From: a virus
DNA: 23,282 nt
Strand: one strand, 5' to 3'
Virus record (IMG/VR): IMGVR_UViG_3300044951_000432
Coordinates: 1 to 23,282 of that record
Part shown: positions 11,555 through 19,964 of the stretch, piece after piece
Layout of the letters: the number at the start of each line of letters is the position of its first letter
Position numbering within the stretch: the stretch's first letter is position 1
Translations under genes and position numbers: made by a program
Notes under the pieces: generated by a model
The model's database searches: none
Told to the model about the DNA's origin: nothing
What the model saw: the letters and a program-made list of their open reading frames with translations, nothing else

Positions 11555-13071
11555 TGGAGCTATCCAAAGCGATGATCGAGAAGATCATCAGGAACATGCC
11601 GCACAATGAAGCGGCAGAACTACTGGTTATGTTTGACGAGATTGAGGAGCGCAAGCGGGTGCAGATGGCCCGTGATGACTTCCTTGCGTTTATTGCGGCT
11701 ATCGACAAACCGTATAAATTTGGTACTCACCTAAAACGCCTAGGTTCCCTGCTCATGGATGTGGAGCAGGACATAAAAAGTAGGATCGCGGTGTCGATGG
11801 CACCCCGTATGGGTAAGTCCCAGATGATTTCTATCTACTACCCGGCATGGTATTTGGGTCGGCACCCTGACCATAAGGTGATTGTGGCCTCCCACACGGC
11901 TGATTTGGCGTTGGTGATGGCCCGCAAGGTGCGAAATCTGATTAATACGCCTGAGTACAAGGCTATTTTCCCGGCAACTGCCATTGCATCAGACGCCAAG
12001 GCGGCGGGACAGTGGAACACCACCCGTGGGGGCGAGTATTTCTCTATTGGAGTGGGGGGTGCGCTGGCCGGACGGGGTGCTAACCTCATAATTGCAGACG
12101 ATCCGCTGTCCGAACAGGACATTAAGTCGGGCAATACCACCTCATTGGACGCTACATACGAGTGGTTTAGTGCGGGCCTGCGTACTCGCCTCATGCCTAA
12201 CGGGAAAATATGCGTTTTGCACACGCGCTGGCACCAGCGGGACTTGATTGGGCGGCTTTTAAAGGATTCTGCGGTCAACGAGGGCGGCGATGTCTACGAA
12301 GCCTTTGAATTTCCTGCGATTCTTAACGAAAACACCGAAAACGAGAAGTCAATATGGCCTGAGCAGTGGTCAATTGAGTCTTTGCAGCAAACTCGGGCGT
12401 CGATGCACCACATTATGTGGCAGTGGTATGCGCAATATCAGCAGAACCCCACCGCGTCGGAGGCTGCGATCATTAAGCGGGAGTGGATTAAATGGTGGGG
12501 GAAGAAAGACCCGCCGACAATCGACTTTATTGTGCAGTCCTACGATACCGCCCTTACTACTAATAACCGGTCAGACTATTCCGTGTGCCATACGTGGGGT
12601 ACGTGGACAAGCGAGGAGGACAACAGTAATAATGTGATCCTGCTTAACTCGGTCAAGGGTAAGTACGAGTTCCCTGAGCTGAAAATCATGGCCCATGAAC
12701 AGTTTGCCAACTGGGAGCCGGACAGTGTGATCGTGGAGGCTAAGGCCAGCGGACAGCCGCTTATCGACGAGATGCGCCGATCAGGTATTTTTGTGCAGGA
12801 TTTTAGTCCGGGGAAAGGACAGGATAAGATCGCACGGTTGAACTCCGTGGCGGACATGTTTGCCTCCGGGCATGTGTGGTTTCCCGAGACTAGCTGGGCA
12901 GCAACCACAGTAGAAGAAATACTAGCGTTTCCTGCTGGGGAACATGACGACGAGGTTGACACCATGACGTTGGCGCTAATACGTATTCGTAAGGGTGGAC
13001 TACTTACCATGAAGAGCGATCCCGAAGACGAACAGTTTTTCCGTAGTAACCGTCGCCCTGCGTATTATTAG
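11554..13071 (+). CDS. terL: Terminase large subunit (packaging ATPase/nuclease)
   Basis: A 505-aa motor protein. The ATPase domain has Walker A APRMGKS (83-89), a following ASHTADLALVMARKVRNL segment, Walker B LIIADDP (178-184), and the coupling region LHTRWHQRDLIGRL (222-235). The RNase H-like nuclease domain shows SYDTAL (Asp331), VIVEAKASG (Glu395) and HDDEVDTMTLAL (Asp466/469), the three acidic clusters expected for metal binding. The protein pumps DNA into the prohead and cuts concatemers. Length is normal for the family. It overlaps the small subunit gene by one base and is followed after 21 bp by the portal gene. Confidence 0.96.
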   Translation: MELSKAMIEKIIRNMPHNEAAELLVMFDEIEERKRVQMARDDFLAFIAAIDKPYKFGTHLKRLGSLLMDVEQDIKSRIAVSMAPRMGKSQMISIYYPAWYLGRHPDHKVIVASHTADLALVMARKVRNLINTPEYKAIFPATAIASDAKAAGQWNTTRGGEYFSIGVGGALAGRGANLIIADDPLSEQDIKSGNTTSLDATYEWFSAGLRTRLMPNGKICVLHTRWHQRDLIGRLLKDSAVNEGGDVYEAFEFPAILNENTENEKSIWPEQWSIESLQQTRASMHHIMWQWYAQYQQNPTASEAAIIKREWIKWWGKKDPPTIDFIVQSYDTALTTNNRSDYSVCHTWGTWTSEEDNSNNVILLNSVKGKYEFPELKIMAHEQFANWEPDSVIVEAKASGQPLIDEMRRSGIFVQDFSPGKGQDKIARLNSVADMFASGHVWFPETSWAATTVEEILAFPAGEHDDEVDTMTLALIRIRKGGLLTMKSDPEDEQFFRSNRRPAYY

Positions 13072-13092
13072 GAACACTTTTAAGGAATTAAT

Positions 13093-15582
13093 ATGGCTAC
13101 CAATAGCATGAGCCCTTCCCTGTACCAAGCCCCGATGGGCATTGACGAAGGCGTTGACGACCCAATTGAGATTGAGGTGGAGAATCCTGATAGCGTTAAG
13201 ATTAATACTGGGGGTATGGAGATTGAGATTCTGCCCCACGGTGAGGGCGAGTTTGACGAGAACTTAGCTGAAGTCATGGAAGAGAGCGAGTTGCAACTAC
13301 TCGGCTCTGAGCTTATTGAATTGATTGACGCCGATATCCAGTCACGCAAAGACTGGGTTGAGATGTATGTCAAGGGGCTGGAAGTCCTTGGTATGAACTA
13401 CGAAGAGCGCACTGAGCCGTGGAACGGTGCATGCGGGGTGTTCTCCACCATACTTACTGAAGCGGCTATCAGGTTCCAGTCAGAAACCATCACCGAAAGT
13501 TTCCCAGCGCAGGGCCCAGTTAAGACACAGATTATTGGGGAAGACACCCCCGAGACGGCAGAAGCTGCGGATCGTGTCCGGGAGGACATGAACTACCAGT
13601 TGACTGAGGAGATGCCTGAATACCGGCCCGAGCATGAACGCATGCTGTACAACCTTGGCTTGGCAGGCGCGGCGTTTAAGAAAGTGTACTTCGACCCAGC
13701 GTTGGGGCGTCAGACAGCGATGTTTATCCCAGCCGAAGACCTCATCATCCCGTATGGCGCGTCCAGTGCGCAGACTGCGGAGCGTGTTACGCACCTCATG
13801 CGTAAGACCAAGAATGAGATTAAACGCCTACAGGTGGCGGGCTTCTACAGGGACGTTGAGCTTGGTGAGCCGGACAATACTCACACTGATGTAGAAAAGA
13901 AAAAAGCTGAAGGGCAAGGCTACTCCCTGACCGATGATGACCGGTACCAAGTTTATGAAGTCCACGTTGACTACGACATGCCGGGGTACGAGGACAAGGA
14001 CGGGGTGGCGCGTCCGTATGTGGTCACTATTGACCGTAGTAGCACCGAGATTCTGGCTATACGCCGTAACTGGGAAGAGGACGACAAGTTAAAACTAAAG
14101 CGCCAGCACTTCGTACAGTACACCTACGTACCGGGGTTTGGGGCCTACGGCCTTGGGTTGATCCATTTGATCGGCGGCTATGCACGCGCAGGCACTTCCC
14201 TAATTCGTCAGTTGGTAGATGCGGGCACGCTGAGTAACCTGCCCGGAGGGATGAAAGCCCGAGGGCTTCGGGTCAAGGGTGACGATACGCCTATTGCACC
14301 GGGCGAGTTCCGGGACGTTGACGTTGCATCAGGGTCAATCCGTGACAACATCATGCCGCTTCCGTATAAAGAACCGTCGCAAGTTCTGGCGGCGCTGCTT
14401 AACCAAATCACCGAAGAAGGTCGCCGTCTAGGGTCGATTGCTGATTTGAATATCAGCGACATGGGTGCGAACGCTCCGGTAGGTACGACTCTGGCGTTGT
14501 TGGAGCGCCAGCTTAAGACCATGAGCGCGGTGCAGGCGCGGGTTCACTACTCGATGAAGCAGGAGTTCAAGCTGCTCAAGGCGCTGATCCGTGACCATAC
14601 GCCGCAAGAGTACAAATACAAGCCCGAAGGCGGGAACCGTAAAGCTAAGCAGTCGGACTACGACTTGGTTGAGATTATCCCGGTCAGTGATCCCAACAGC
14701 AGCACAATGGCGCAGCGGATCATGCAGTATCAGGCGATTACCCAACTGTCTGCTCAGGCTCCCAATATTTACAACCTACCGTACCTACATCGCCAGATGA
14801 TTGAGGTGTTGGGGGTTAAGAACGCCGACAAGATCGTGCCTATTGAGGACGACCAGAAGCCGCGTGATCCGATCAGCGAGAACATGGCCTTCCTTAAGGG
14901 TAAGCCTACGCAAGCGTTTATCTACCAAGACCATGAGGCCCATATCGCGGTGCATTCGACATTCATGCAAGACCCGATGATAGCCGCGCAGATCGGTCAG
15001 AGCCCGATGGCCCAGCAGATGCAGGCGGCAATTCAGGCTCATATTGCAGAACACCTCGGGTTCCTGTACAGGTCTAAGATTGAGGAGCGCCTTGGGGCCC
15101 CGTTGCCTAAGCCGGACGTTGAGCTTCCACCTCAGTTGGAGGTCGAGTTGTCACGCGCTGTGGCGCAGGCATCGCAGCAGTTGTTGCAGATGAATAAATC
15201 TCAAGCGGCTCAGGCTCAAGCCCAGCAGCAGATGCAAGACCCGATCATCCAGATGCAGATGCAAGAAATTCAAATTAAGAAGCAGGAAGCTGACAGTAAA
15301 GCTAGGAAAATCGACGCGGACATAGCACTTGCTCAAGCCCGCTTGGCTTTGGATGCGGACAAGAGCGGCATCGACCCAATGCAGATTGAGCGGGAAGCAA
15401 TGCAGGCTGAGCAGATGCACCAGCAACAGCTTCAGATTAATGCTCAAAAAGCAGCCCAAGCCCAACAGCAACAGGCCCAAGCCCAACAGCAACAGGCCCA
15501 GCTACATCAACAGGGCATGATGCACAAGGATCAAATGCAGCAACAGAAACTGGCAGCGGGGGGTAGTGTAAATGAGCAATGA
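13093..15582 (+). CDS. Portal protein with long Gln-rich C-terminus
   Basis: An 829-aa protein in the standard portal position after terL, with AAGGA 7 nt before the ATG. An acidic N-terminal region (to about 80) leads into the portal-like core containing GMNYEERTEPWNGACGVFST (100-119), ITESFPAQGPVKTQIIGEDT, and AFKKVYFDPALGRQTAMFIP, typical of P22-type and related podovirus portals. The protein is long for the family because of a C-terminal Gln/Ala coiled region from about residue 690, including AQAQQQQ repeats coded by a 21-bp tandem repeat. It ends AAGGSVNEQ. Portals form the dodecameric DNA gate at one capsid vertex. Family call from sequence texture plus synteny. Confidence 0.9.
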   Translation: MATNSMSPSLYQAPMGIDEGVDDPIEIEVENPDSVKINTGGMEIEILPHGEGEFDENLAEVMEESELQLLGSELIELIDADIQSRKDWVEMYVKGLEVLGMNYEERTEPWNGACGVFSTILTEAAIRFQSETITESFPAQGPVKTQIIGEDTPETAEAADRVREDMNYQLTEEMPEYRPEHERMLYNLGLAGAAFKKVYFDPALGRQTAMFIPAEDLIIPYGASSAQTAERVTHLMRKTKNEIKRLQVAGFYRDVELGEPDNTHTDVEKKKAEGQGYSLTDDDRYQVYEVHVDYDMPGYEDKDGVARPYVVTIDRSSTEILAIRRNWEEDDKLKLKRQHFVQYTYVPGFGAYGLGLIHLIGGYARAGTSLIRQLVDAGTLSNLPGGMKARGLRVKGDDTPIAPGEFRDVDVASGSIRDNIMPLPYKEPSQVLAALLNQITEEGRRLGSIADLNISDMGANAPVGTTLALLERQLKTMSAVQARVHYSMKQEFKLLKALIRDHTPQEYKYKPEGGNRKAKQSDYDLVEIIPVSDPNSSTMAQRIMQYQAITQLSAQAPNIYNLPYLHRQMIEVLGVKNADKIVPIEDDQKPRDPISENMAFLKGKPTQAFIYQDHEAHIAVHSTFMQDPMIAAQIGQSPMAQQMQAAIQAHIAEHLGFLYRSKIEERLGAPLPKPDVELPPQLEVELSRAVAQASQQLLQMNKSQAAQAQAQQQMQDPIIQMQMQEIQIKKQEADSKARKIDADIALAQARLALDADKSGIDPMQIEREAMQAEQMHQQQLQINAQKAAQAQQQQAQAQQQQAQLHQQGMMHKDQMQQQKLAAGGSVNEQ
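15454..15500 (+). repeat. 21-bp tandem repeat in the portal C-terminus
   Basis: Two perfect units (15454-15474, 15475-15495) and a 5-bp remnant encode consecutive AQAQQQQ heptads. The length of the Gln-rich tail probably varies between relatives by slippage. Confidence 0.85.
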
Positions 15583-15766
15583 CGCAATGAGCCTGCTGAT
15601 TAAGCAGATGGATGAGGACATCCAGCAGTTATCCCAAGTTGTTTCGGATGGAGCCGCTACAGATTTTTCGGAGTATAAATATTTGTGTGGGCAGGTGCTA
15701 GGGTTAACCCGAGCGATGAATTATGTAAAAGCTATGGAGCAACGCCTGCAAAGGGCGGAGGATTAA
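15572..15766 (+). CDS. Small helical protein after the portal (64 aa)
   Basis: A 64-aa protein whose ATG overlaps the portal stop by 11 bp, with GGGGG 8 nt upstream. It begins MSNDAMSLLIKQMDEDIQQL and contains an acidic amphipathic helix, a YKYLCGQVLGLTRAMNYV segment and MEQRLQRAED at the end. The look (paired helices with a mid-sequence YxxLxGxxxGL motif) matches small phage proteins found between portal and capsid genes, sometimes annotated simply as hypothetical. No catalytic motif is seen; a structural or assembly-accessory role is only contextual. Confidence 0.75.
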   Translation: MSNDAMSLLIKQMDEDIQQLSQVVSDGAATDFSEYKYLCGQVLGLTRAMNYVKAMEQRLQRAED

Positions 15767-15834
15767 GTTTGGATGGGTTTATCTGGGGTTACCCGCCGAA
15801 ATACGCTCAAACCCCATGCGTGTAAGGAAAACAA

Positions 15835-16242
15835 ATGAAAGACTTTAATGTCGCTGCGGTTGATCTATCTGGAATTCTAAATACTGAGCCAGAAGAAAAA
15901 GCCAAGCAGGTACCTGACCCTGCAACATATTACTTGTTGTGTATGGTTCCAAAAGCCGAAGAAGAAATTAACGACTCTGGAATTGGGTTGGTAAAAACAG
16001 CACAAATGATGCACCACGAGGAACTTCTGTCCCCCGTGTTATTTGTGGCAAAAATGGGGCCTGACGCCTTCAAAGACGAGAAGCGATTTCCAAGCGGCCC
16101 AAGCTGCAAGGTAGGCGACTTTATCCTTACTAGGCCCAATACCGGCACGCGGATGAAAATCCACGGTACTGAGTGGCGGCTAATTCATGATGAGTCTGTA
16201 GAAGCAGTTGTGCAAGACCCACGCGGCATTCAACGTCCTTAA
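15835..16242 (+). CDS. GroES-like co-chaperonin domain protein (135 aa)
   Basis: The central and C-terminal parts read as a chaperonin-10 fold: PATYYLLCMVPKAEEEINDS (roof/strand), SPVLFVAKMGPDAFKDEKRF, then SCKVGDFILTRPNTGTRMKI and WRLIHDESVEAVV, equivalent to the vGxGxxxxG...vkvGDxVlxxxxxGxxxxxdgxeyxllxexdila pattern of GroES. An N-terminal extension of about 28 residues (LSGILNTEPEEKAKQVP) precedes it. Phage co-chaperonins (for example T4 gp31) help the host GroEL fold capsid protein. Its place between portal and scaffold/capsid genes fits that. Whether a GroEL-binding mobile loop is present is uncertain; INDSGIGLVKTAQMMHHEEL is a candidate. AAGGA precedes the ATG. Confidence 0.82.
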   Translation: MKDFNVAAVDLSGILNTEPEEKAKQVPDPATYYLLCMVPKAEEEINDSGIGLVKTAQMMHHEELLSPVLFVAKMGPDAFKDEKRFPSGPSCKVGDFILTRPNTGTRMKIHGTEWRLIHDESVEAVVQDPRGIQRP

Positions 16243-16251
16243 GGAGTCACC

Positions 16252-17184
16252 ATGGCAACAGAACAAACTACATTTGAATTTCCTGACGAAATCGAGGCGA
16301 AGAACTCCCAAGTAGCCCCCGAGTCCGAAGCGGAAATTGAAGTCGTTGACGATACTCCTGCGGCTGACAGACACCGCACTCCTATGAAGGAGGCCCCGGC
16401 TCCGGTAACGGACGAGGAGTTGGCTAAGTATTCTGACCAGAAGCTCAAAGACCGGCTGGCCCATATTAATAAGGGCTACCACGAGGAGCGTCGGGCAAAG
16501 GACACAGCTATACGTGAGCGGGAAGAAGCCTTGCGTATGGCTGAAGCGGTTGTAGAAGAGAATAAGCGCCTACAGGGCTCCCTAGCTACTAACCAGACAG
16601 CTTTACTGGAACAAGCCAAGAAAGTGGTGGAGTCGGAGATTGATAGCGCCCAGCGGGAATATAAGGACGCCTATGAATCCGGGGATACTGATCGGCTCGT
16701 TAAGGCGCAGGCAAAGTTAACTACCGCCGCAATCCGGGCAGACAAGGTAAATAATTTTAAGCCCGCCCCTTTACAAGAGCCAAAAACTGTAGTAAAACCC
16801 GCGCCAGTATCTGAAATTCATCCTGATACCCAAGCATGGATAGATAACAATCCGTGGTGGGGTAAGAACCGGGGTATGACTGCGTATGCGGTTGCACTCC
16901 ATGAGGATGTACTGGATTCTGGAGTTCAAAATGGCAGCAAAGAATACTTTGAAGTCATCGACAAGGAAGTGAAAGCAAGGTTCCCTGAAGCATTTGCAGA
17001 GGAACCCGCTGATGCGAAACCATCTCAGCGAACAAAGTCAAATGTTGTAGCACCGGCTTCACGTAGTACAGCGCCTAGAAAAATCGTACTTACACAAACG
17101 CAGGTAAATATCGCCAAGCGGCTTGGGGTTCCTTTGGAACTTTATGCTCGTAAGGTTGCTGAAGAAATGAGGAAACAAGCATGA
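16252..17184 (+). CDS. Putative head scaffolding protein
   Basis: A 310-aa acidic, low-complexity N-terminus (to about 60) is followed by a long predicted coiled coil (about 75-175: EERRAKDTAIREREEALRMA, VVEENKRLQGSLATN, AKKVVESEIDSAQREYKDAY), a proline-rich linker, a short ordered part with WIDNNPWWGKNRGMTAYAVA, and a basic C-terminal helix (NIAKRLGVPLELYARKVAEE). This architecture and its position just before the capsid genes are typical of scaffolding proteins, which template prohead assembly through a basic C-terminus. It has GGAG 6 nt before the ATG and overlaps the next gene by 4 bp. Confidence 0.8.
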   Translation: MATEQTTFEFPDEIEAKNSQVAPESEAEIEVVDDTPAADRHRTPMKEAPAPVTDEELAKYSDQKLKDRLAHINKGYHEERRAKDTAIREREEALRMAEAVVEENKRLQGSLATNQTALLEQAKKVVESEIDSAQREYKDAYESGDTDRLVKAQAKLTTAAIRADKVNNFKPAPLQEPKTVVKPAPVSEIHPDTQAWIDNNPWWGKNRGMTAYAVALHEDVLDSGVQNGSKEYFEVIDKEVKARFPEAFAEEPADAKPSQRTKSNVVAPASRSTAPRKIVLTQTQVNIAKRLGVPLELYARKVAEEMRKQA

Positions 17185-17633
17185 CTGAACAAATTCGCAA
17201 AAGTAGAGAACTTGATACTCGTGAGGCTACTGCCCGTCCTACGCGGTGGAAACCTCCCCAGCTTCTCCCTGATCCAAAACCGGAACATGGGTATGCGTTT
17301 CGCTGGATTCGTATTGCTACTTTGGGCAAAGATGATCCGACTAACTTGAATTCAAAGCTTCAGGAGGGCTGGGAGCCCGTGAAAGCATCTGACCATCCCG
17401 AAATTCGGTTGTTTGGGGCGTCCAACAAGGACTTTCCGGGCAATATCGTTACCGGTGGTTTGATTCTTTGCAAATCCCCAGTAGAGTTTGTCGAGCAACG
17501 TGACGAGTACTTCCGTAACCAATCGGATACCCAAATGAACTCGGTAGACAATACTTTCATGCGTGAGAATAACCCGAAGATGCCTTTGTTCAAGGAACGA
17601 AGCTCTAGTGTTACTTTCGGTAAAGGTATTTAA
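17181..17633 (+). CDS. Unknown head-region protein (150 aa)
   Basis: A 150-aa protein whose ATG overlaps the scaffold stop (ATGA). It begins MTEQIRKSRELDTREATARP. It has an ordered centre: GYAFRWIRIATLGKDDPTNL, NSKLQEGWEPVKASDHPEIR and GNIVTGGLILCKSPVEFVEQ, followed by a polar, Asn-rich C-terminus ending SSVTFGKGI. The pattern of 'RWIR...D..N...KL.EGWEPV...P' is one I have seen in conserved phage head-cluster proteins next to scaffold and capsid genes, without known function. A head-assembly or minor capsid role is inferred from synteny only. Confidence 0.75.
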   Translation: MTEQIRKSRELDTREATARPTRWKPPQLLPDPKPEHGYAFRWIRIATLGKDDPTNLNSKLQEGWEPVKASDHPEIRLFGASNKDFPGNIVTGGLILCKSPVEFVEQRDEYFRNQSDTQMNSVDNTFMRENNPKMPLFKERSSSVTFGKGI

Positions 17634-17650
17634 TTTTTTGGAGTTTAACT

Positions 17651-18247
17651 ATGGCTTATCCTACAGTTAGCGCCCCATACGGTCTAAAACCTGTCAATCG
17701 AATTGACGGTATGCCTTATGCTGGTGCTATTCGTCAGATTCCCGTAGCTGCTGGCTTTGCAACCGCTATTTTTAATGGCGACACTGTACAAGTTGACAGC
17801 ACCGGCTATCTGGTTCTTTCTTCCACCACCAATTCTGGTGCAGTGGTTGGCGTTTGTCTCGGTGGTCAGTATGTAAACTCTAGCGGTCAAACCGTTCAGG
17901 GCCAATATCTGCCTGCTTTGATTTCTACGTCTACCAACCTTGCTTATGCATACGTTGTGGATGATCCTATGGCACTATTCAAAGTAGCCGTGGTTTCGTC
18001 TGGCACGACCATGAGTTCCGCAGGTCGCACTGTGGTTGGAACCAACTTGGCCTTGGTACTGAATGCTGGTAACACCACCACTGGTGATTCCGCATTTGCC
18101 GTTACCTTGACTGGTGCTGGTACTACCGCGACTATCCCAATCCGTGTTATCGACGTAGTGCCTGAGACTGCTACCGCAGCCGATACCTACACCGAACTAT
18201 TGGTGAAGATCAACACTCACCAATATAACAACACCACTGGTGTTTAA
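17651..18247 (+). CDS. Putative capsid decoration or minor structural protein (198 aa)
   Basis: A beta-rich, Thr/Gly/Ala-rich 198-aa protein beginning MAYPTVSAPYGLKPVNRIDG. It contains FNGDTVQVDSTGYLVLSSTT, AVVGVCLGGQYVNSSGQTVQ and ALFKVAVVSSGTTMSSAGRT, the kind of alternating strands seen in decoration and head-fibre proteins. It has GGAG 8 nt before the ATG and is separated by 10 bp from the capsid gene that follows. Codon use favours the same set as the capsid gene (for example ACC, GGT), suggesting high expression. Alternative: a capsid-stabilising protein rather than a surface one. Confidence 0.75.
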   Translation: MAYPTVSAPYGLKPVNRIDGMPYAGAIRQIPVAAGFATAIFNGDTVQVDSTGYLVLSSTTNSGAVVGVCLGGQYVNSSGQTVQGQYLPALISTSTNLAYAYVVDDPMALFKVAVVSSGTTMSSAGRTVVGTNLALVLNAGNTTTGDSAFAVTLTGAGTTATIPIRVIDVVPETATAADTYTELLVKINTHQYNNTTGV

Positions 18248-18257
18248 GGAGTAAATC

Positions 18258-19169
18258 ATGGCTATTTCACGCGCACAACTACTTAAAGAACTGCTCCCCG
18301 GACTGAATGCATTGTTTGGTCTGGAGTACGCTAAATACGGCGAAGAGCATAAAGAAATCTACGAAACCGAAACGTCGGAGCGTAGCTTTGAAGAAGAAAC
18401 GAAACTGTCTGGTTTCTCCGCTGCACCTGTTAAAAATGAAGGCTCTGCCATTCAGTACGACAATGCACAGGAAGCATGGACTGCTCGTTACAACCACGAA
18501 ACCATTGCCCTTGGCTTCTCCATCACGGAAGAAGCTGTGGAAGATAACTTGTATGACTCACTGTCTGCTCGTTACACCAAGGCACTGGCTCGTGGTATGG
18601 CTTACACCAAGCAAGTCAAAGCAGCTTTTGTGCTGAACAATGCATTTACCACTACTGTCGTTTATGGCGATGGCGTGTCTTTATGCAATACAGCACACCC
18701 GCTGATTTCTGGTGGCACTAACAGCAATCGTCCTTCCACTGGCGCTGACCTGAATGAGACTTCGTTGGAAAACGCAGTTATTCAGATCGCTGCTTGGACA
18801 GACGAGCGCGGCCTGCTGATCGCAGCTAAGCCAAACAAGCTGGTTGTTCCTCCATCTCTGATGTTCGTTGCTACCCGTCTGTTGGAAACCAGCCTCCGTG
18901 TTGGTACTACCGACAACGATATCAACGCACTGAAGAACAATGGTTCGATCCCCGGTGGCTACTGCGTTAACCACTTCTTGACCGACACCAATGGCTGGTT
19001 CCTGACCACTGACGTACCTAACGGTTTAAAGCACTTTGTGCGTACACCGCTGGCTAACTCAATGGACGGTGATTTTGACACGGGGAACGTGAGATACAAG
19101 GCACGCGAGCGTTACAGCTTCGGCGTATCTGACCCACTAGGTATCTTCGGATCGCCCGGTTCGGCATAA
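18258..19169 (+). CDS. Major capsid protein (Mu gpT-like, HK97 fold)
   Basis: A 303-aa protein in the major capsid position. It begins MAISRAQLLKELLPGLNALF. It contains FSITEEAVEDNLYDSLSARY, MAYTKQVKAAFVLNNAF, LCNTAHPLISGGTNSNRPST, and a C-terminal GLKHFVRTPLANSMDGDFDT, RERYSFGVSDPLGIFGSPGS. The segments fEithEAiedDly and fnTAHP.. are characteristic of Mu gpT-type/HK97-fold capsid proteins. AAGGAG lies 7 nt before the ATG, and a strong UUCG terminator follows 25 bp after the stop, ending the head operon. I see no obvious protease gene, so maturation may be proteolysis-independent. Confidence in the capsid assignment is high; the precise family is less sure. Confidence 0.9.
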   Translation: MAISRAQLLKELLPGLNALFGLEYAKYGEEHKEIYETETSERSFEEETKLSGFSAAPVKNEGSAIQYDNAQEAWTARYNHETIALGFSITEEAVEDNLYDSLSARYTKALARGMAYTKQVKAAFVLNNAFTTTVVYGDGVSLCNTAHPLISGGTNSNRPSTGADLNETSLENAVIQIAAWTDERGLLIAAKPNKLVVPPSLMFVATRLLETSLRVGTTDNDINALKNNGSIPGGYCVNHFLTDTNGWFLTTDVPNGLKHFVRTPLANSMDGDFDTGNVRYKARERYSFGVSDPLGIFGSPGSA

Positions 19170-19194
19170 AAACCAAGGGTTTACCCCTAGTTTT

Positions 19195-19215
19195 AAGGCC
19201 CTTCGGGGCCTTTTT
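19195..19215 (+). terminator. Rho-independent terminator of the head operon
   Basis: A 7-bp stem AAGGCCC/GGGCCTT closes a UUCG loop, followed by a T-tract (19211-19215). It lies 25 bp after the capsid stop codon. Confidence 0.9.
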
Positions 19216-19239
19216 CTTTGTCTGTTAGTTTTTGAGTAG

Positions 19240-19279
19240 ATTACCTGTGTCGTACCACAACCTATTGGGTATTACCTGT
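19240..19279. repeat. Direct repeat ATTACCTGT, 31 bp apart
   Basis: ATTACCTGT occurs at 19240-19248 and 19271-19279, a start-to-start spacing of 31 bp (about three helical turns), directly upstream of the promoter at 19301. It could be an activator site. Confidence 0.4.
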
Positions 19280-19300
19280 AACTAAACGACTGAAACCATC

Positions 19301-19329
19301 TTGCACCCCCCTGAAAAATAGTGTATATT
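19301..19329 (+). promoter_or_regulatory. Sigma70-type promoter for the second structural unit
   Basis: TTGCAC (19301-19306) and TATATT (19324-19329) are separated by 17 bp. It lies just after the head-operon terminator and drives the 19418 gene and probably those beyond. Confidence 0.75.
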
Positions 19330-19393
19330 GGAGCCACTCCGGGGTTCCCGGTGCATCAAACTGTCCCGGCAGACGACATACCGATTGATGCAC
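19330..19393 (+). promoter_or_regulatory. Structured 5' untranslated leader
   Basis: Hairpins GGAG/CTCC (19330-19340) and CCGGG/CCCGG (19339-19351) are followed by a 9-bp stem GTGCATCAA/TTGATGCAC (19351-19359 with 19385-19393) enclosing a 25-nt segment. The leader ends before TAAGGA (19406-19411) and the ATG at 19418. A 5' stabilising element is likely; no known riboswitch is recognised. Confidence 0.55.
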
Positions 19394-19417
19394 TTCACTT
19401 GTATGTAAGGAATTATC

Positions 19418-19921
19418 ATGGGATTCGCAACTCATCTCGGCCCTTGGCTGCTTGGCACGGTTAAAAACACCACAGGCACTACTGCTGGCACGATCCGCAA
19501 CATGGGCGCAACTATCGTTGCCCAGACCTACACCGCAGCCACAGCCACTATTTTGGCATCCCCCACCGCAGTACAGATGTTTGTCCTGCCCGCAGGAGCC
19601 AAGATTGTTCGTTTTGGCCTTGAAGTCAATGTTGCGCTGACTGGCGCAACAAACTGCGGCGTTACCATCGGTAGCAGCGGCACTGCCAACTTGTACATGG
19701 CTTCGGTTAACACCGGCACTTCAGCGGTTCAGACTTCCCCCGCTACCATCGCTGCGGCTACTTCAGGCGTTTATGACAGCATTGGCACAACTGATGCGAT
19801 CATCTTTGGTACGTTTACCGCAGCTACTGCGGATGCTACTGCCGGTACGATTACTGTCACTGTTGAGTACATCGTTCGTGACTCTGACGGTTCAGCCAAC
19901 CCAACCGCTACACAGCAGTAA
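19418..19921 (+). CDS. Putative highly expressed structural protein (167 aa)
   Basis: A Thr/Ala/Gly-rich, beta-strand-dominated protein of 167 aa beginning MGFATHLGPWLLGTVKNTTG. It includes VQMFVLPAGAKIVRFGLEVN, GVTIGSSGTANLYMASVNTG and GTITVTVEYIVRDSDGSANP. The alternating strands and lack of charged clusters resemble phage decoration, tail-tube-like or fibre-associated proteins. It has its own promoter, a structured leader and a good TAAGGA site, and a UUCG hairpin directly after the stop. That arrangement points to a major virion component. No family name is certain; a secreted capsid-surface protein is the best guess. Confidence 0.75.
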   Translation: MGFATHLGPWLLGTVKNTTGTTAGTIRNMGATIVAQTYTAATATILASPTAVQMFVLPAGAKIVRFGLEVNVALTGATNCGVTIGSSGTANLYMASVNTGTSAVQTSPATIAAATSGVYDSIGTTDAIIFGTFTAATADATAGTITVTVEYIVRDSDGSANPTATQQ

Positions 19922-19928
19922 TTAATCT

Positions 19929-19949
19929 CAGGGGCTTCGGCCCCTGTTC
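19929..19949 (+). terminator. Intercistronic UUCG hairpin, weak terminator
   Basis: CAGGGGC/GCCCCTG (7 bp) closes a TTCG loop, followed by TTCT only. It lies between the 167-aa gene and the next one and probably partially terminates or protects the 3' end of the upstream message. Confidence 0.65.
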
Positions 19950-19964
19950 TAAAGGAGATTGATT

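Noticed and set aside
12576-13010. Leftward 144-aa ORF antisense to terL
   Set aside because: Ser-rich shadow frame of a strongly conserved coding region, no start signals.
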